Position numbers and translations under genes: made by a program. Shown here one piece after another: positions 15,912 through 24,237 of a stretch of 64,000 bases of DNA. Each line of letters opens with the position of its first letter. The first letter of the stretch is position 1. The notes under the pieces are model-generated. The model searched no databases. It was given only the letters and a program-made list of their open reading frames with translations, and was not told the origin of the DNA. The DNA comes from Micromonospora_E sp048060115 (GTDB lineage Bacteria; Actinomycetota; Actinomycetes; Mycobacteriales; Micromonosporaceae): positions 1-64,000 of the forward strand of contig NZ_JBHMIM010000024.1 of assembly GCF_048060115.1 (NCBI RefSeq), in the 5' to 3' direction.

Positions 15912-17306
15912 GTGGCCGGGAAGCAGCGGGGCGGCGGCTGGGACGTGTCGTACTGGATGTCCTCGGTGGACGACGAGCTGGCACCGAGGCCGGCGTTGGA
16001 CGGCGACCGGATCGCCGACGTGGTGATCATCGGTGCCGGCTACACCGGACTGTGGACCGCGTACTACCTGGCCCGCGCCGATCCGTCACTACAGATCGTG
16101 GTGCTGGAGAAGAAGATCGCCGGGTACGGGGCCTCCGGGCGCAACGGTGGCTGGTGCTCGGCGCTGCTACCCAGCTCGCCGAGCGCGCTGGCCCGCCGGC
16201 ACGGCCGGGACGCCGCCATCGCCATGCAACACGCCATGTACGCCACCGTCGACGAGGTCGGCCGGGTCGCCGCCGACGAAGGCATCGACTGTCACTGGAG
16301 CCACGGCGGCACGGTCACCCTGGCCCGTACCCCGGCTCAGCTGCTCCGGGCCGAGGCGGCGGTCGCCGAGACCCACGCGTACGGCGGCACCGACGCCGAC
16401 CTTGCCCTGCTCGACGCCGACACGGCCGCCGGCCGGTGTGCCGCCGACGGGGTGCTCGGCGGCACGTACACCCCGCACTGCGCGGCGATCCACCCGGCCC
16501 GGCTGGTCCGCGGCCTGGCCCGGGCCGCGCAGCGGCGCGGCGTGACGATCCACGAACAGACCCCGGTGCTGGCGTACGGGCCCGGGCTGGCCCGCACCCC
16601 GACCGGCACCGTACGCGCCCCGGTGGTGGTCCGGGCCACCGAGGGCTACACCGCGTCGCTGCCCGGCGCCGGTCGGGCGGTGGCCCCGGTCTACTCGTTG
16701 ATGATCGTCACCGAGCCGCTGCCCGACGAGGTGTGGCAGCGGATCGGGCTGGCCCAGCGGGAGACGTTCAGCGACTTCCGGCACCTGATCATCTACGGGC
16801 AACGCACCGCTGATGGGCGGCTGGCGTTCGGCGGGCGGGGTGCGCCGTACCACTTCCGATCCCGGGTGCGGCCCGAGTTCGACCGCGACCCCCGGGTGTT
16901 CAGCTCGCTACGGCGTACCCTCGGCGAGCTTTTCCCGGTGCTCGGCGACGATGTCGCGGTGGCCCGGACCTGGGGTGGACCGCTCGGCGTCACCCGGGAC
17001 TGGACGGCCTCCGTCGGTCTGGACCACGACACCGGGCTGGCCTGGGCCGGCGGGTACGTCGGCGACGGGGTCGGTACGGCGAACCTGGCCGGGCGCACCC
17101 TGGCCGACCTGATCCTCGGCGCGGAGAGCGAGCTGACCGGGCTGCCCTGGGTCGGTCACCGGTCGCCGCGCTGGGAGCCGGAGCCGCTGCGCTGGCTCGG
17201 CGTCAACGCGAGCCTGCGGATGATGACCGCCGCCGACGAGGCAGAGGCCCGCACCGGCCGCCCGTCGCGCCGGGCGGCGCTGCTGGGTCGGCTGATCGGC
17301 CACTAG
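15912..17306 (+). CDS. FAD-dependent amine oxidoreductase, PuuB-like
   Basis: This 464-residue DAO-fold flavoprotein has the dinucleotide site VVIIGAGYTGLW (glycines 41-46), the second FAD contact VVLEKK and the SGRNGGW motif at 75-81. The C-terminal FAD segment is GLAWAGGYVGDGVGTANLAGRTLADL. These are features of the gamma-glutamylputrescine oxidase (PuuB/OrdL) group, which oxidises amines to aldehydes with O2. The GTG at 15912 has GGGAGGGG upstream. It follows the aminotransferase by 106 bp with repeat B2 between, so it may be co-transcribed. No gamma-glutamylputrescine synthetase is present in the window, so the substrate may be a free amine or amino acid. Confidence 0.8.
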   Translation: MAGKQRGGGWDVSYWMSSVDDELAPRPALDGDRIADVVIIGAGYTGLWTAYYLARADPSLQIVVLEKKIAGYGASGRNGGWCSALLPSSPSALARRHGRDAAIAMQHAMYATVDEVGRVAADEGIDCHWSHGGTVTLARTPAQLLRAEAAVAETHAYGGTDADLALLDADTAAGRCAADGVLGGTYTPHCAAIHPARLVRGLARAAQRRGVTIHEQTPVLAYGPGLARTPTGTVRAPVVVRATEGYTASLPGAGRAVAPVYSLMIVTEPLPDEVWQRIGLAQRETFSDFRHLIIYGQRTADGRLAFGGRGAPYHFRSRVRPEFDRDPRVFSSLRRTLGELFPVLGDDVAVARTWGGPLGVTRDWTASVGLDHDTGLAWAGGYVGDGVGTANLAGRTLADLILGAESELTGLPWVGHRSPRWEPEPLRWLGVNASLRMMTAADEAEARTGRPSRRAALLGRLIGH

Positions 17307-17322
17307 ACCGCCCGGCTGATGC

Positions 17323-17694
17323 TCAGTGTCGGGGGGGAATGACCCGCAGATGGCCCCGGCGGCCGGTCGACGGGTTGATGTCGAGATCCGTCACGTCCGG
17401 CTCGACCGGGCGGATCGGGGCCGGGCGGGCGGCTTCACGGACCGCCTCGGCGAGGGCCACCAAGTCGTCGGTGGTGTGCGGCGGCGGCTCGAACTCACCC
17501 TCGTGTCGGACGACATCCCAGCCCCGAGGGGCGGTCAGGCTGCGGGCGTGCTGCTCACACAGGTCGTAGGTGTGCGGCTCGGCGAAGGCCGCCAGCGGCC
17601 CGACGACGGCCGTCGACTCGTTGTAGACATAGGTCAGCGTGGCGACGGCCTGGCGGGGGCAGCCGTTGCGGGAGCAGCGCCGTGATGACCTCAC
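17323..17694 (-). CDS. DUF3499 domain protein
   Basis: This 123-residue protein matches the actinobacterial DUF3499 family. It has two cysteines at the start (CSRNGC), then AVATLTYVYNESTAVVGPLA, then YDLCEQHARSLTAPRGWDVVR. The Cys and His residues could form a zinc site. The tail is disordered. Function is unknown. In other actinomycetes this gene is commonly next to a zincin-like gene, as here, where it is divergent from it. Confidence 0.85.
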   Translation of the reverse strand: MRSSRRCSRNGCPRQAVATLTYVYNESTAVVGPLAAFAEPHTYDLCEQHARSLTAPRGWDVVRHEGEFEPPPHTTDDLVALAEAVREAARPAPIRPVEPDVTDLDINPSTGRRGHLRVIPPRH

Positions 17695-17820
17695 GGCGGC
17701 ACGCTATCTCTAATACCGGCTCCGCCACCAGCTTGCCGACGCGACACGCCGGGACTGGTGATCCCCACGCCCGAACCAACCGGTTCCGGACTACGCTGAG
17801 CGGGTGACCGGAGAATCCCT

Positions 17821-18279
17821 GTGACCATCCCCGCACCTGGCAGCGCCCAGGTGCCCCGTCGGGTGCGTCGGGACCGCCGGGACCGGCACGGGCGGGGGCT
17901 GCGCGGCCGGCTGGTGCCGGCGACGGTGCCGCTGTCCCGTACGAAGGCGGAGGTGTTCGACGAGTTGGTCCTGGACACGGTCGAGACTCTGGAGCGCCGC
18001 TTCGCCCGGGAGCTGGCCGGCGTCGAGTTCGCCGTCGAGGACGTGCCGCCGGATCTGAACGTCTACGACTCCGACGTGTTGGAGGACGGCGAGGTGCCGC
18101 TGGCCCGGCTGCTGCCCGGCCGGCCGGGACGCCAGGAGATGCCACCCCGGATCGTGCTCTACCGCCGTCCGTTGGAGTTCCGGGCGATGGATCGGGAAGA
18201 CCTCGCCGACCTGGTCCACGACGTGATCATCGAGCAGGTGGCGAATCTGCTGGGTGTCGATCCGGACGAGTTGGCGTAG
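17821..18279 (+). CDS. zincin-like metallopeptidase family protein, degenerate site
   Basis: This 152-residue protein has a basic N-terminus, a conserved core (FDELVLDTVETLERRF, LAGVEFAVEDVPP, RIVLYRRPLEF) and a last helix DLADLVHDVIIEQVANLLGVDP. The last helix occupies the place of HExxH in related minigluzincins, but here reads HDVII, so the catalytic Glu and second His are missing. It is therefore likely not an active peptidase. The GTG start has GGAG 7 nt upstream. It is divergent from DUF3499 and convergent with whiB, with a strong terminator between them. Confidence 0.7.
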   Translation: MTIPAPGSAQVPRRVRRDRRDRHGRGLRGRLVPATVPLSRTKAEVFDELVLDTVETLERRFARELAGVEFAVEDVPPDLNVYDSDVLEDGEVPLARLLPGRPGRQEMPPRIVLYRRPLEFRAMDREDLADLVHDVIIEQVANLLGVDPDELA

Positions 18280-18317
18280 GGCGGGCACTGGCGTACGTAC
18301 GGCCGGCAGGAAAAGCG

Positions 18318-18392
18318 CACCGGCCCGGCGACACGTTGCCCTCGGCGGACCGGAAGGTCCCACTGCTGGCAGCCGTGTCGGCCGGGCCGGTG
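18318..18392. terminator. hairpin terminator between convergent genes
   Basis: CACCGGCCCGGCGACACG (18318-18335) pairs with CGTGTCGGCCGGGCCGGTG (18374-18392) apart from one bulged base. On the minus strand the stem is followed by CGCTTTTCC, so it should end whiB transcription. On the plus strand it may also stop the upstream gene. Confidence 0.7.
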
Positions 18393-18397
18393 GCGGG

Positions 18398-18655
18398 TCA
18401 CGCGACCCGGCGCTTGAGTTTGCGGCGTTCCCGCTCAGACAGCCCGCCCCAGATGCCGAACCGCTCGTCGTGACCGAGCGCGTACTCCAGGCACTCGGAC
18501 TTCACTTCACAGCGCGAGCAGATCCGCTTCGCCTCACGCGTGGATCCACCCTTCTCCGGAAAGAACGCTTCCGGATCGGTCTGTGAGCACAGCGCCTGTT
18601 CCTGCCACTCCGGGGCATTGCCGAGCAGGTCCGCGACCTCCAGCCGACCATCCAT
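18398..18655 (-). CDS. whiB: WhiB-family iron-sulfur regulator (WhiB/WhmD type)
   Basis: This 85-residue protein has the four cluster-ligand cysteines at 23, 46, 49 and 55 (C-X22-C-X2-C-X5-C), the FFPEKGGSTREAK segment and FGIWGG before the basic DNA-binding tail (RERRKLKRR). The DPEAFFPEKGGSTREAK and DERFGIWGGLSERER parts point to the Streptomyces WhiB / mycobacterial WhmD branch, needed for sporulation septation or cell division. The ATG follows a strong AAAGGAGG at 18665-18672. It works with the main sigma factor. A palindrome overlaps its likely promoter. Confidence 0.92.
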   Translation of the reverse strand: MDGRLEVADLLGNAPEWQEQALCSQTDPEAFFPEKGGSTREAKRICSRCEVKSECLEYALGHDERFGIWGGLSERERRKLKRRVA

Positions 18656-18775
18656 ACGCGTGCCTCCTTTCGCGCGCCGGCCGATCCGGCCGGCGCAACC
18701 CCCCACGCGGAAGGCGTGTCCATCTTGCCCGTTCGATCCGGTTTTGATGCAGCCCGTCCGAGCGACCCCGTTGAA

Positions 18776-18805
18776 ATTACACGCGTGTAATGCGTGCGTC
18801 GTCAA
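18776..18805 (-). promoter_or_regulatory. predicted whiB promoter with palindromic operator
   Basis: On the minus strand TTGACG (18805-18800) and TGTAAT (18781-18776) are spaced by 18 nt, giving a reasonable sigma-70-type promoter about 120 bp before the whiB start. A perfect 16-bp palindrome ATTACACGCGTGTAAT (18776-18791) covers the -10 element, the usual position for a repressor site. Confidence 0.5.
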
Positions 18806-18996
18806 GACGAACCTGATAAATGGGCTTGCTTTCGCGGACCCCGCCAACTGCCCTCCTGCTTGCATCCGGCCCGCAACCTGCCCTATCGATTCAGCCCCCC
18901 GCCGGGTAACGCGGCACCGGCGAGTCGCGCCCACCGGAGCACCCACGACCACCCCCCTGAAAACCGCCGACCGGACCGCAATACCCAGTCACACAG

Positions 18997-19042
18997 ACGA
19001 CACCGAGCCGGTACCGCATCCGCGGTACCGGCTCGGTGTCGT
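18997..19042. terminator. 21-bp perfect hairpin
   Basis: Left arm ACGACACCGAGCCGGTACCGC (first 20 bases at 18997-19016) pairs perfectly with 19022-19042 around the 4-nt loop ATCC. It lies downstream of the small minus-strand gene ending at 19134 and could end that transcript, although no T-run follows on either strand. Confidence 0.5.
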
Positions 19043-19127
19043 GGTCTGCCGACCGACTACCTCACGTGCCTTGCTGCCCTCCCCAGGGATCTGTCACACC
19101 GGAACGTCGATCTCGTCACACCTTTCG

Positions 19128-19166
19128 GCGGCGTCAACCTGCCGGCCGCGGCGTCAACCTGCCGGC
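19128..19166. repeat. 20-bp tandem duplication over a stop codon
   Basis: GCGGCGTCAACCTGCCGGC occurs at 19128-19146 and again at 19148-19166. Because the period is 20 bp, the duplication shifts the reading frame and sets the present C-terminus and stop (19134) of the minus-strand gene. Confidence 0.7.
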
Positions 19167-19502
19167 GGTCGCGTGCTGCGGCCAGACGAACTCGGTCACC
19201 GCACCACCGGTGATCCGCACCTGACCGGCCGGCACGTCGCCCTCCCGCCAGACCGTGTAGGAGCCCGCCCGCAGGTCGGTGATGACCGCGCTGAAGAAGA
19301 CCCCGTCGTGCACCTGCCGCTCGCGGACCGCGGCATGCGTACGCGGAGCGGGATCCGCCTGATCCTCGTCGGGAATCCGGCTGACCTCGATCTCCCGGCC
19401 GTGGAACTCCTGTCCGGTGTAGATGATCAGGGCGCCCACGTCGCCGCCGATGTCGAGAACGACGCTGGCGGTCTCCGACTGGGCCAGACTGTGCTGGTGC
19501 AT
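19134..19502 (-). CDS. hypothetical protein of the DUF4331 cluster
   Basis: This 122-residue soluble protein starts with ATG after AGAGGTGGGAG. Segments such as TASVVLDIGGDVGALIIYTGQEFHGREIEVS and DLRAGSYTVW suggest a beta-sandwich, Ig-like fold. From memory similar proteins lie next to DUF4331 genes in other actinomycetes. No catalytic motif or membrane segment is visible. Its 3' end carries the 20-bp duplication, so the final ten or so residues may not be native. Confidence 0.6.
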   Translation of the reverse strand: MHQHSLAQSETASVVLDIGGDVGALIIYTGQEFHGREIEVSRIPDEDQADPAPRTHAAVRERQVHDGVFFSAVITDLRAGSYTVWREGDVPAGQVRITGGAVTEFVWPQHATAGRLTPRPAG

Positions 19503-19587
19503 GCTCCCACCTCTGCTGGATCTGGGCGACGACTCGGACGTTTCGACCGAGTCGTCGCCGATCGACGACTCCGGCCGAGCGGTCCGG

Positions 19588-20976
19588 TCAGGACGGGTTG
19601 TTGAAGCCGTCGTACGGCACTCCGAGATAGGGGAAGTGCCCCAGGAACGGTGCGGTCACGTCCTCGGCGCTGAGCCCGGGGGTGACCGCGCCAGCCGCGT
19701 CGTCCGGCGTGAAGGTATCGTCGATCAGCGGAAAGGTCAGACCGGCGATGGCCCGCAGCGCGATCGTGACCACGTCGTCGGTGGTCCGGCGTCCGTTGGG
19801 GAAGCCTGCCAGGTCACCGCCGAGCAGCCCGAACTGGTTCGGCTCCTGGGCCGGCGGGATCGCGGTGTTCAGCCGCAGCATGTCGGCCTGCACCTCGCCG
19901 GTGTTGTTCTGGAAGCCGTCGATCAGCCCGGCCGGGATGCCGGTCAGCAGGATCGCCACCAGATCGGCGCGAGGCTGGCCGGACTCGTTCAGCTCGGCCA
20001 GATTCGGGAAGACGTCCGGGTAGAGCGCCGGCAACAGCGTAGCCAGCTCGGGCTTCTCTACAAGACCGGCGAACTGCTCGTCCCCCGCCGGCGAGAGCGT
20101 GTTCCACAGATCCTTCTGGGCCATCGGAACGATGACCTCGTTGAACAGCGGGTTGCCGAGCCGGGACACCTGAGTCACCGGTCCGACGTTGAGGTCCTCG
20201 GCCTTCGCCGCCCCGAGCATCCGGACCTGCTGGCGCCCGGCCGAGGTCCACACACCGATCACCGAACGCTGGTCGTTGACGTCGTAGCGGCCACCGCCGC
20301 TGACCAGGTCGGAAATCGGTACCTGCAACGCGAGGCTGGACACGTTGAACCGGTCGGTGGCGTTGACCCCTTCGTCAGCCGCCTGGAAGATGTCCCTGCC
20401 GAGGACGTGCAGCTGCTGGAACGGGCGCAGAGTGCCCAGGTCGAAGATCGCGCCGAGGTCGACGAAGAAGCCCTCCGCGCGCTGCCCGGCGAAGACCCGC
20501 TCACCGGTCTTGAGCTGGAAGGTCGCCGCCTTCGCCAGTGCCACGTAGTCCGGCGTGGACAACGGGCCGACGTTGCTCGGCGGGCACGGAACCTTGTTGG
20601 CGAGCACCTGAGCCGTGCCCTGGGCGTCCACCTTGGTCAGGCTGTAGAACTGGCGACGGTTCCAGTTTTCGCTGTCCAGCGCCTCGATCGGTCCGGTGTT
20701 GTAGAGGAACGTGTTCTCGTTGGTGATCTCGGTGGAGAACCGGAACTGGTAGCTGATGTCAGGGTGTCCGTCGCCGTTGTTGTCGATGTGGATCTCGTAC
20801 AGCACGTCGTCGCCGAACTCGAAGAAGTTCGGCCCGCCCGACGGCAGCTGGAACGGCAGGTAGTTGGCGATGAGAGTGACCGTGTCTGGCCGGTCCGGAC
20901 TGACGAACGCATATACGTCGGTGCTGTCGGCCACCGGGTCTTTGGATATTTCCGGTGCCTCACGATGCGAAGACAT
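19588..20976 (-). CDS. DUF4331 family protein
   Basis: This 462-residue protein starts MSSHREAPEISKDPVADSTDVYAFVSPDRPDTVTLIANYLP. The SHREAP and DxxDxYAF features are the hallmark of DUF4331. An Asp/Asn-rich turn (HIDNNGDGHPD) looks like a calcium-binding loop. Later segments (NVSSLALQVPISDLV, SVIGVWTSAGR, QVSRLGNPLFNEVIVPM) continue the family pattern. No signal peptide is seen. The molecular function of the family is unknown. It is flanked by a Tat-type small protein upstream and the beta-sandwich protein downstream, probably one operon. Confidence 0.85.
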   Translation of the reverse strand: MSSHREAPEISKDPVADSTDVYAFVSPDRPDTVTLIANYLPFQLPSGGPNFFEFGDDVLYEIHIDNNGDGHPDISYQFRFSTEITNENTFLYNTGPIEALDSENWNRRQFYSLTKVDAQGTAQVLANKVPCPPSNVGPLSTPDYVALAKAATFQLKTGERVFAGQRAEGFFVDLGAIFDLGTLRPFQQLHVLGRDIFQAADEGVNATDRFNVSSLALQVPISDLVSGGGRYDVNDQRSVIGVWTSAGRQQVRMLGAAKAEDLNVGPVTQVSRLGNPLFNEVIVPMAQKDLWNTLSPAGDEQFAGLVEKPELATLLPALYPDVFPNLAELNESGQPRADLVAILLTGIPAGLIDGFQNNTGEVQADMLRLNTAIPPAQEPNQFGLLGGDLAGFPNGRRTTDDVVTIALRAIAGLTFPLIDDTFTPDDAAGAVTPGLSAEDVTAPFLGHFPYLGVPYDGFNNPS

Positions 20977-21119
20977 GACGAACCTACCTCACATTGCCTG
21001 AGCGAATCGGTGTTCGACGCGAAGTGCGCCTGATGAGATCCACGTGCCCGCCATGGTGGAACGTGCGCGGGACACGATTGTCGGAAGGGTGCTCAGGCAT
21101 CGACTGCCCGAGCAGGCAG

Positions 21120-21401
21120 TCAGCCTTGGGCAGCACGCTGCAGCTGCGCGGCGAGCTCCTTGTCATGTACCTCGATTCGCGAGGTTCCAACGAAGACGTC
21201 GAGCGTCCCGCTGGCAGGATCCCGCAAGTGCACGACAATCGCCTGATCATCCGGTGAAGAGCCGGCGAGCCGGCTGTCCACAGCCGACGACAGACCGGTG
21301 ACGCTGACGGCAGCCGCGCCAACACCCGCACTCGCCGCGATGGTCAGCACCTGACGGCGGGAGATCTTGAACTTCGGTCGGTTCCGCTGGCCAGTTCTCA
21401 T
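21120..21401 (-). CDS. small Tat-secreted protein
   Basis: This 93-residue protein begins MRTGQRNRPKFKISRRQVLT and continues with a hydrophobic alanine-rich stretch. The SRRQVLT twin-arginine motif and the alanine-rich part form a clear Tat signal. The mature part is short (about 50 residues: QAIVVHLRDPASGTLDVFVGTSRIEV). The ATG at 21401 has GAAAGG upstream. It is the first gene of the DUF4331 cluster, 143 bp before DUF4331. Function is unknown; it might be a secreted partner of DUF4331. Confidence 0.7.
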   Translation of the reverse strand: MRTGQRNRPKFKISRRQVLTIAASAGVGAAAVSVTGLSSAVDSRLAGSSPDDQAIVVHLRDPASGTLDVFVGTSRIEVHDKELAAQLQRAAQG

Positions 21402-21608
21402 GGACAACCTTTCCGGTGGGTCAGGGGGTGACCCACTGTCGCGACGGGACCTTGCTGCCGGCGCGGGAGTCCCATCGGCTGCCCGAACCCGCCGGCAACT
21501 ATTCATACGCGCGGCAGCGCCGCCGGGTTCGATCATCCGGGGAAGAGGTTTCGTCGAACCGCCGGCCGGCCCGGACGCGACGGGCCGCAGCCGGGCACTG
21601 ACCGGTGA

Positions 21609-24170
21609 TCAGCGCTGGTACGCCGTGCTGCGCTGCACCGCCGTCCGGCCGGCGGCGGCCGCTATCGCCTGCAACTGCGCCACCGTGCGGGCAGAGCCGT
21701 TCGCCGAACCGGCCATCCGGGAAATCGTCTCCTCCATCAGGGTGCCACCGAGATCGTTGCATCCGCTGCGCAGCATCGCGACCGTACCTTCGTCGCCGAG
21801 CTTCACCCAGGAGCACTGGATGTTGTCGATCCGGCCATGCAGCAGCAGGCGGGCCATCGCGTGTACGGCGCGGTTCTCCTGCCAGGTCGGGCCTGGCCGG
21901 GCCAGTCCGGCGAGGTAGATCGGCGCGTTCGTATGCACGAACGGCAACGCCACGAACTCGGTGAACCCGCCGGTGCGGTCCTGCACCCCGGCCAGTACCC
22001 GAAAATGCGCCAGCCACTGTCCCGGATGGTCGACGTGGCCGTACATCATCGTCGAGCTGGACCGCAGTCCCACCTCGTGCGCGGTGCTCACCACCTCGAC
22101 CCAGGTGGCGGCCGGCAGTTTGCCCTTGGTCAGCACCCAGCGCACGTCGTCGTCGAGGATCTCCGCGGCGGTCCCGGGGATGGTGTCCAGCCCGGCCTCG
22201 CGCAGCATCAGCAGCCAGTCGCGGACCGGCATGCCGGCCTTTGCCGCCGCCGTGACGATCTCCATTGGTGAGAAGGCGTGCACGTGCAGCTGCGGCACCC
22301 GCTGCTTGACCGCGCGAACCAGTTCGGCGTACGCGGTCACCGGCAGCTTGGGATCGATACCGCCCTGCATGCAGACCTCGGTGGCCCCGTCCTGCCAGGC
22401 TTCCTCGGCCCGGTCCGCGACCTGCTCGGCAGAGAGTCGGTAGGCGTCGGCGTCGCGTTCCCGCTGGGCGAACGCGCAGAACCGGCAGCCGACATAGCAG
22501 ACGTTCGAGAAGTTGATGTTGCGGTTGACGACGTAGGTGACGTCGTCGCCGACGGTGTCGCGCCGCACGTCGTCCGCGCTGCGGCAGAGCTGATCCAGCG
22601 CAGCGCCATCGGCGGCGAACAGCGCCAGCGCGGCGTCGCTGTGCTGGGGCAGCAGCAGCGCCGCCGGGTCGTCGGCCGCCAGCCGCAACCCGGCCCGCAG
22701 ATTCGCGTCACCGGCGGCACCGACACCACCAGCGGGTACGCTGACCCGACCGGCGACCTCTGCCCAGTCGCCGTACACCTGGTCGAAGTCCCCCCGGCGG
22801 TCCCCGGTGCGCCCCTCGGTGTCGATGCTCGCGTGCAGATCGACCCGCCCGACCGAGGTGAACACCTCCTCCGGCTCCTGCCATGGCCGGCCCACCGGCA
22901 CCGCTGAGGCGTCGGCGAGTCCGGTGCCCACCTCGGCGAGCGCGCTCACGTGCGGGACGAGCCGCGGATCCAGCCAGGACTCGCCGCGCCGGACGTACTC
23001 GGGATAGATGGTCAGCCGCTCCCGCAGGGTGAACCCGGCCTTGGCGGTGCGCCGGGCCAGCTCCTCGATCTGCGGCCAGGGGCGCTCCGGGTTGACGTGA
23101 TCCGGGGTGACCGGGGAGACCCCGCCCCAGTCGTCGATCCCGGCCCGCAACAGCAACGCGTACTCCCCGGCGACCAGGTTCGGCGGGGCCTGGATCCGGG
23201 CACCCGGCCCGAGCAGAATCCGGCCGACCGCGACCGTGGCGGCCAGGTCACGCAACTCGGCGTCGGGCATGCCGCGCATTGCCGTGTCCGGCTTGGCGCG
23301 AAAGTTCTGCAGGATCACTTCCTGAATGTGGCCGTACTCGCGGGCGGCCGACCTGATCGCGAACAGCGACTCGACCCGTTCCCGTGCCGTCTCGCCGATC
23401 CCGATCAGCACCCCGGTGGTGTACGGCACCCCGACCCGCCCGGCGTCGGCGATGGCCCGCAACCGGACCGCCGGCTCCTTGTCCGGTGAGCCGTAGTGCG
23501 GGCCGCCCGGCTCGGACCACAACCGGGTGGCCGTGGTCTCCAGCATCATGCCCATGCTCGGCGCCACCGGCTTGAGCCGCTGAAGTTCAGCCCAGCTGAG
23601 CACGCCGGGGTTGAGGTGCGGCAGCAGCCCGGTCTCCTCCAGCACCGCGATCGCGCTGGCTCGCAGGTAGTCGACGGTCGAGTCGTAGCCGCGCTCGTCG
23701 AGCCACTGCCGGGCCGCCGGCCAACGTTCTTCCGGCCGGTCACCGAGGGTGAACAGCGCCTCCTTGCATCCCTGTGCCGCACCGGCGCGGGCGATCGCCA
23801 GCACCTCGTCGCGATCCAGGTAGGCGGTGGGTAGTCGGCCGGGCACGGTCGCGAAGGTGCAGTAGTGGCAGCGGTCCCGGCAGAGCCGGGTCAACGGGAT
23901 GAAGACCTTCCGGGAATACGTGATCACCGCCGGCCGGCCGGCGTCGCGCAGACCCGCGTCGCGCAGTGCCCCGGCGAGGTCGAGCAGTGCGTCCAGCTCG
24001 GTGCCGGTGGCGGCCAGCAGCGCCGTCGCCTCGTCGACGTCGAGGCTGCGCCCGTCGGCGGCGCGGCGCAGCGCCCGCCGCACGCTCGCCAACGTCGGCG
24101 TTTGCGGTGCGACAGCCTGGAAGGCGGGCTCAGCGGCCTCGACGGCAGCATTGTCAGTGTGCTCGGCCAC
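21609..24170 (-). CDS. fbiC: FO synthase (bifunctional CofG/CofH)
   Basis: This 853-residue fusion of two radical-SAM domains makes the deazaflavin FO from 5-amino-6-ribitylamino-uracil and tyrosine, the first step to coenzyme F420. The CofG half has the cluster motif CRDRCHYCTF (Cys97, 101, 104) and the CofH half has CYVGCRFCAF at about 556-565. Both halves show the expected downstream segments (TTGVLIGIGETARER; CMQGGIDPKLP; STMMYGHVDHPGQW). Full length matches actinobacterial FbiC. The start is GTG with a weak ribosome site. It is close to fbiA and fbiB, with one membrane-protein gene between. Confidence 0.95.
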   Translation of the reverse strand: MAEHTDNAAVEAAEPAFQAVAPQTPTLASVRRALRRAADGRSLDVDEATALLAATGTELDALLDLAGALRDAGLRDAGRPAVITYSRKVFIPLTRLCRDRCHYCTFATVPGRLPTAYLDRDEVLAIARAGAAQGCKEALFTLGDRPEERWPAARQWLDERGYDSTVDYLRASAIAVLEETGLLPHLNPGVLSWAELQRLKPVAPSMGMMLETTATRLWSEPGGPHYGSPDKEPAVRLRAIADAGRVGVPYTTGVLIGIGETARERVESLFAIRSAAREYGHIQEVILQNFRAKPDTAMRGMPDAELRDLAATVAVGRILLGPGARIQAPPNLVAGEYALLLRAGIDDWGGVSPVTPDHVNPERPWPQIEELARRTAKAGFTLRERLTIYPEYVRRGESWLDPRLVPHVSALAEVGTGLADASAVPVGRPWQEPEEVFTSVGRVDLHASIDTEGRTGDRRGDFDQVYGDWAEVAGRVSVPAGGVGAAGDANLRAGLRLAADDPAALLLPQHSDAALALFAADGAALDQLCRSADDVRRDTVGDDVTYVVNRNINFSNVCYVGCRFCAFAQRERDADAYRLSAEQVADRAEEAWQDGATEVCMQGGIDPKLPVTAYAELVRAVKQRVPQLHVHAFSPMEIVTAAAKAGMPVRDWLLMLREAGLDTIPGTAAEILDDDVRWVLTKGKLPAATWVEVVSTAHEVGLRSSSTMMYGHVDHPGQWLAHFRVLAGVQDRTGGFTEFVALPFVHTNAPIYLAGLARPGPTWQENRAVHAMARLLLHGRIDNIQCSWVKLGDEGTVAMLRSGCNDLGGTLMEETISRMAGSANGSARTVAQLQAIAAAAGRTAVQRSTAYQR

Positions 24171-24237
24171 CTGTGCAGACTAGGCCTTCACGGCCCGGCT
24201 CAACGGTGGCACGCACCACACCTCGGCCGGTGGACGG

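Larger units (their letters stand above)
18656..19133. other. whiB upstream region and long hairpin, no gene
   Basis: This region contains the whiB leader and promoter (listed separately) and a 21-bp perfect hairpin at 18997-19042. On the minus strand about 19050-19120 can be drawn as an imperfect extended hairpin with CAGCAAGG on one side. This is a weak structured-RNA candidate and I do not identify it. Confidence 0.4.

Noticed and set aside
19045..19125. Minus-strand hairpin with CAGCAAGG that slightly resembles a bacterial SRP (4.5S) RNA.
   Set aside because: The near-universal apical loop (GGAA between CC/GG with CAGG opposite AGCAG) is not present, and the usual ffs neighbours are missing. 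At best it is an unknown RNA.
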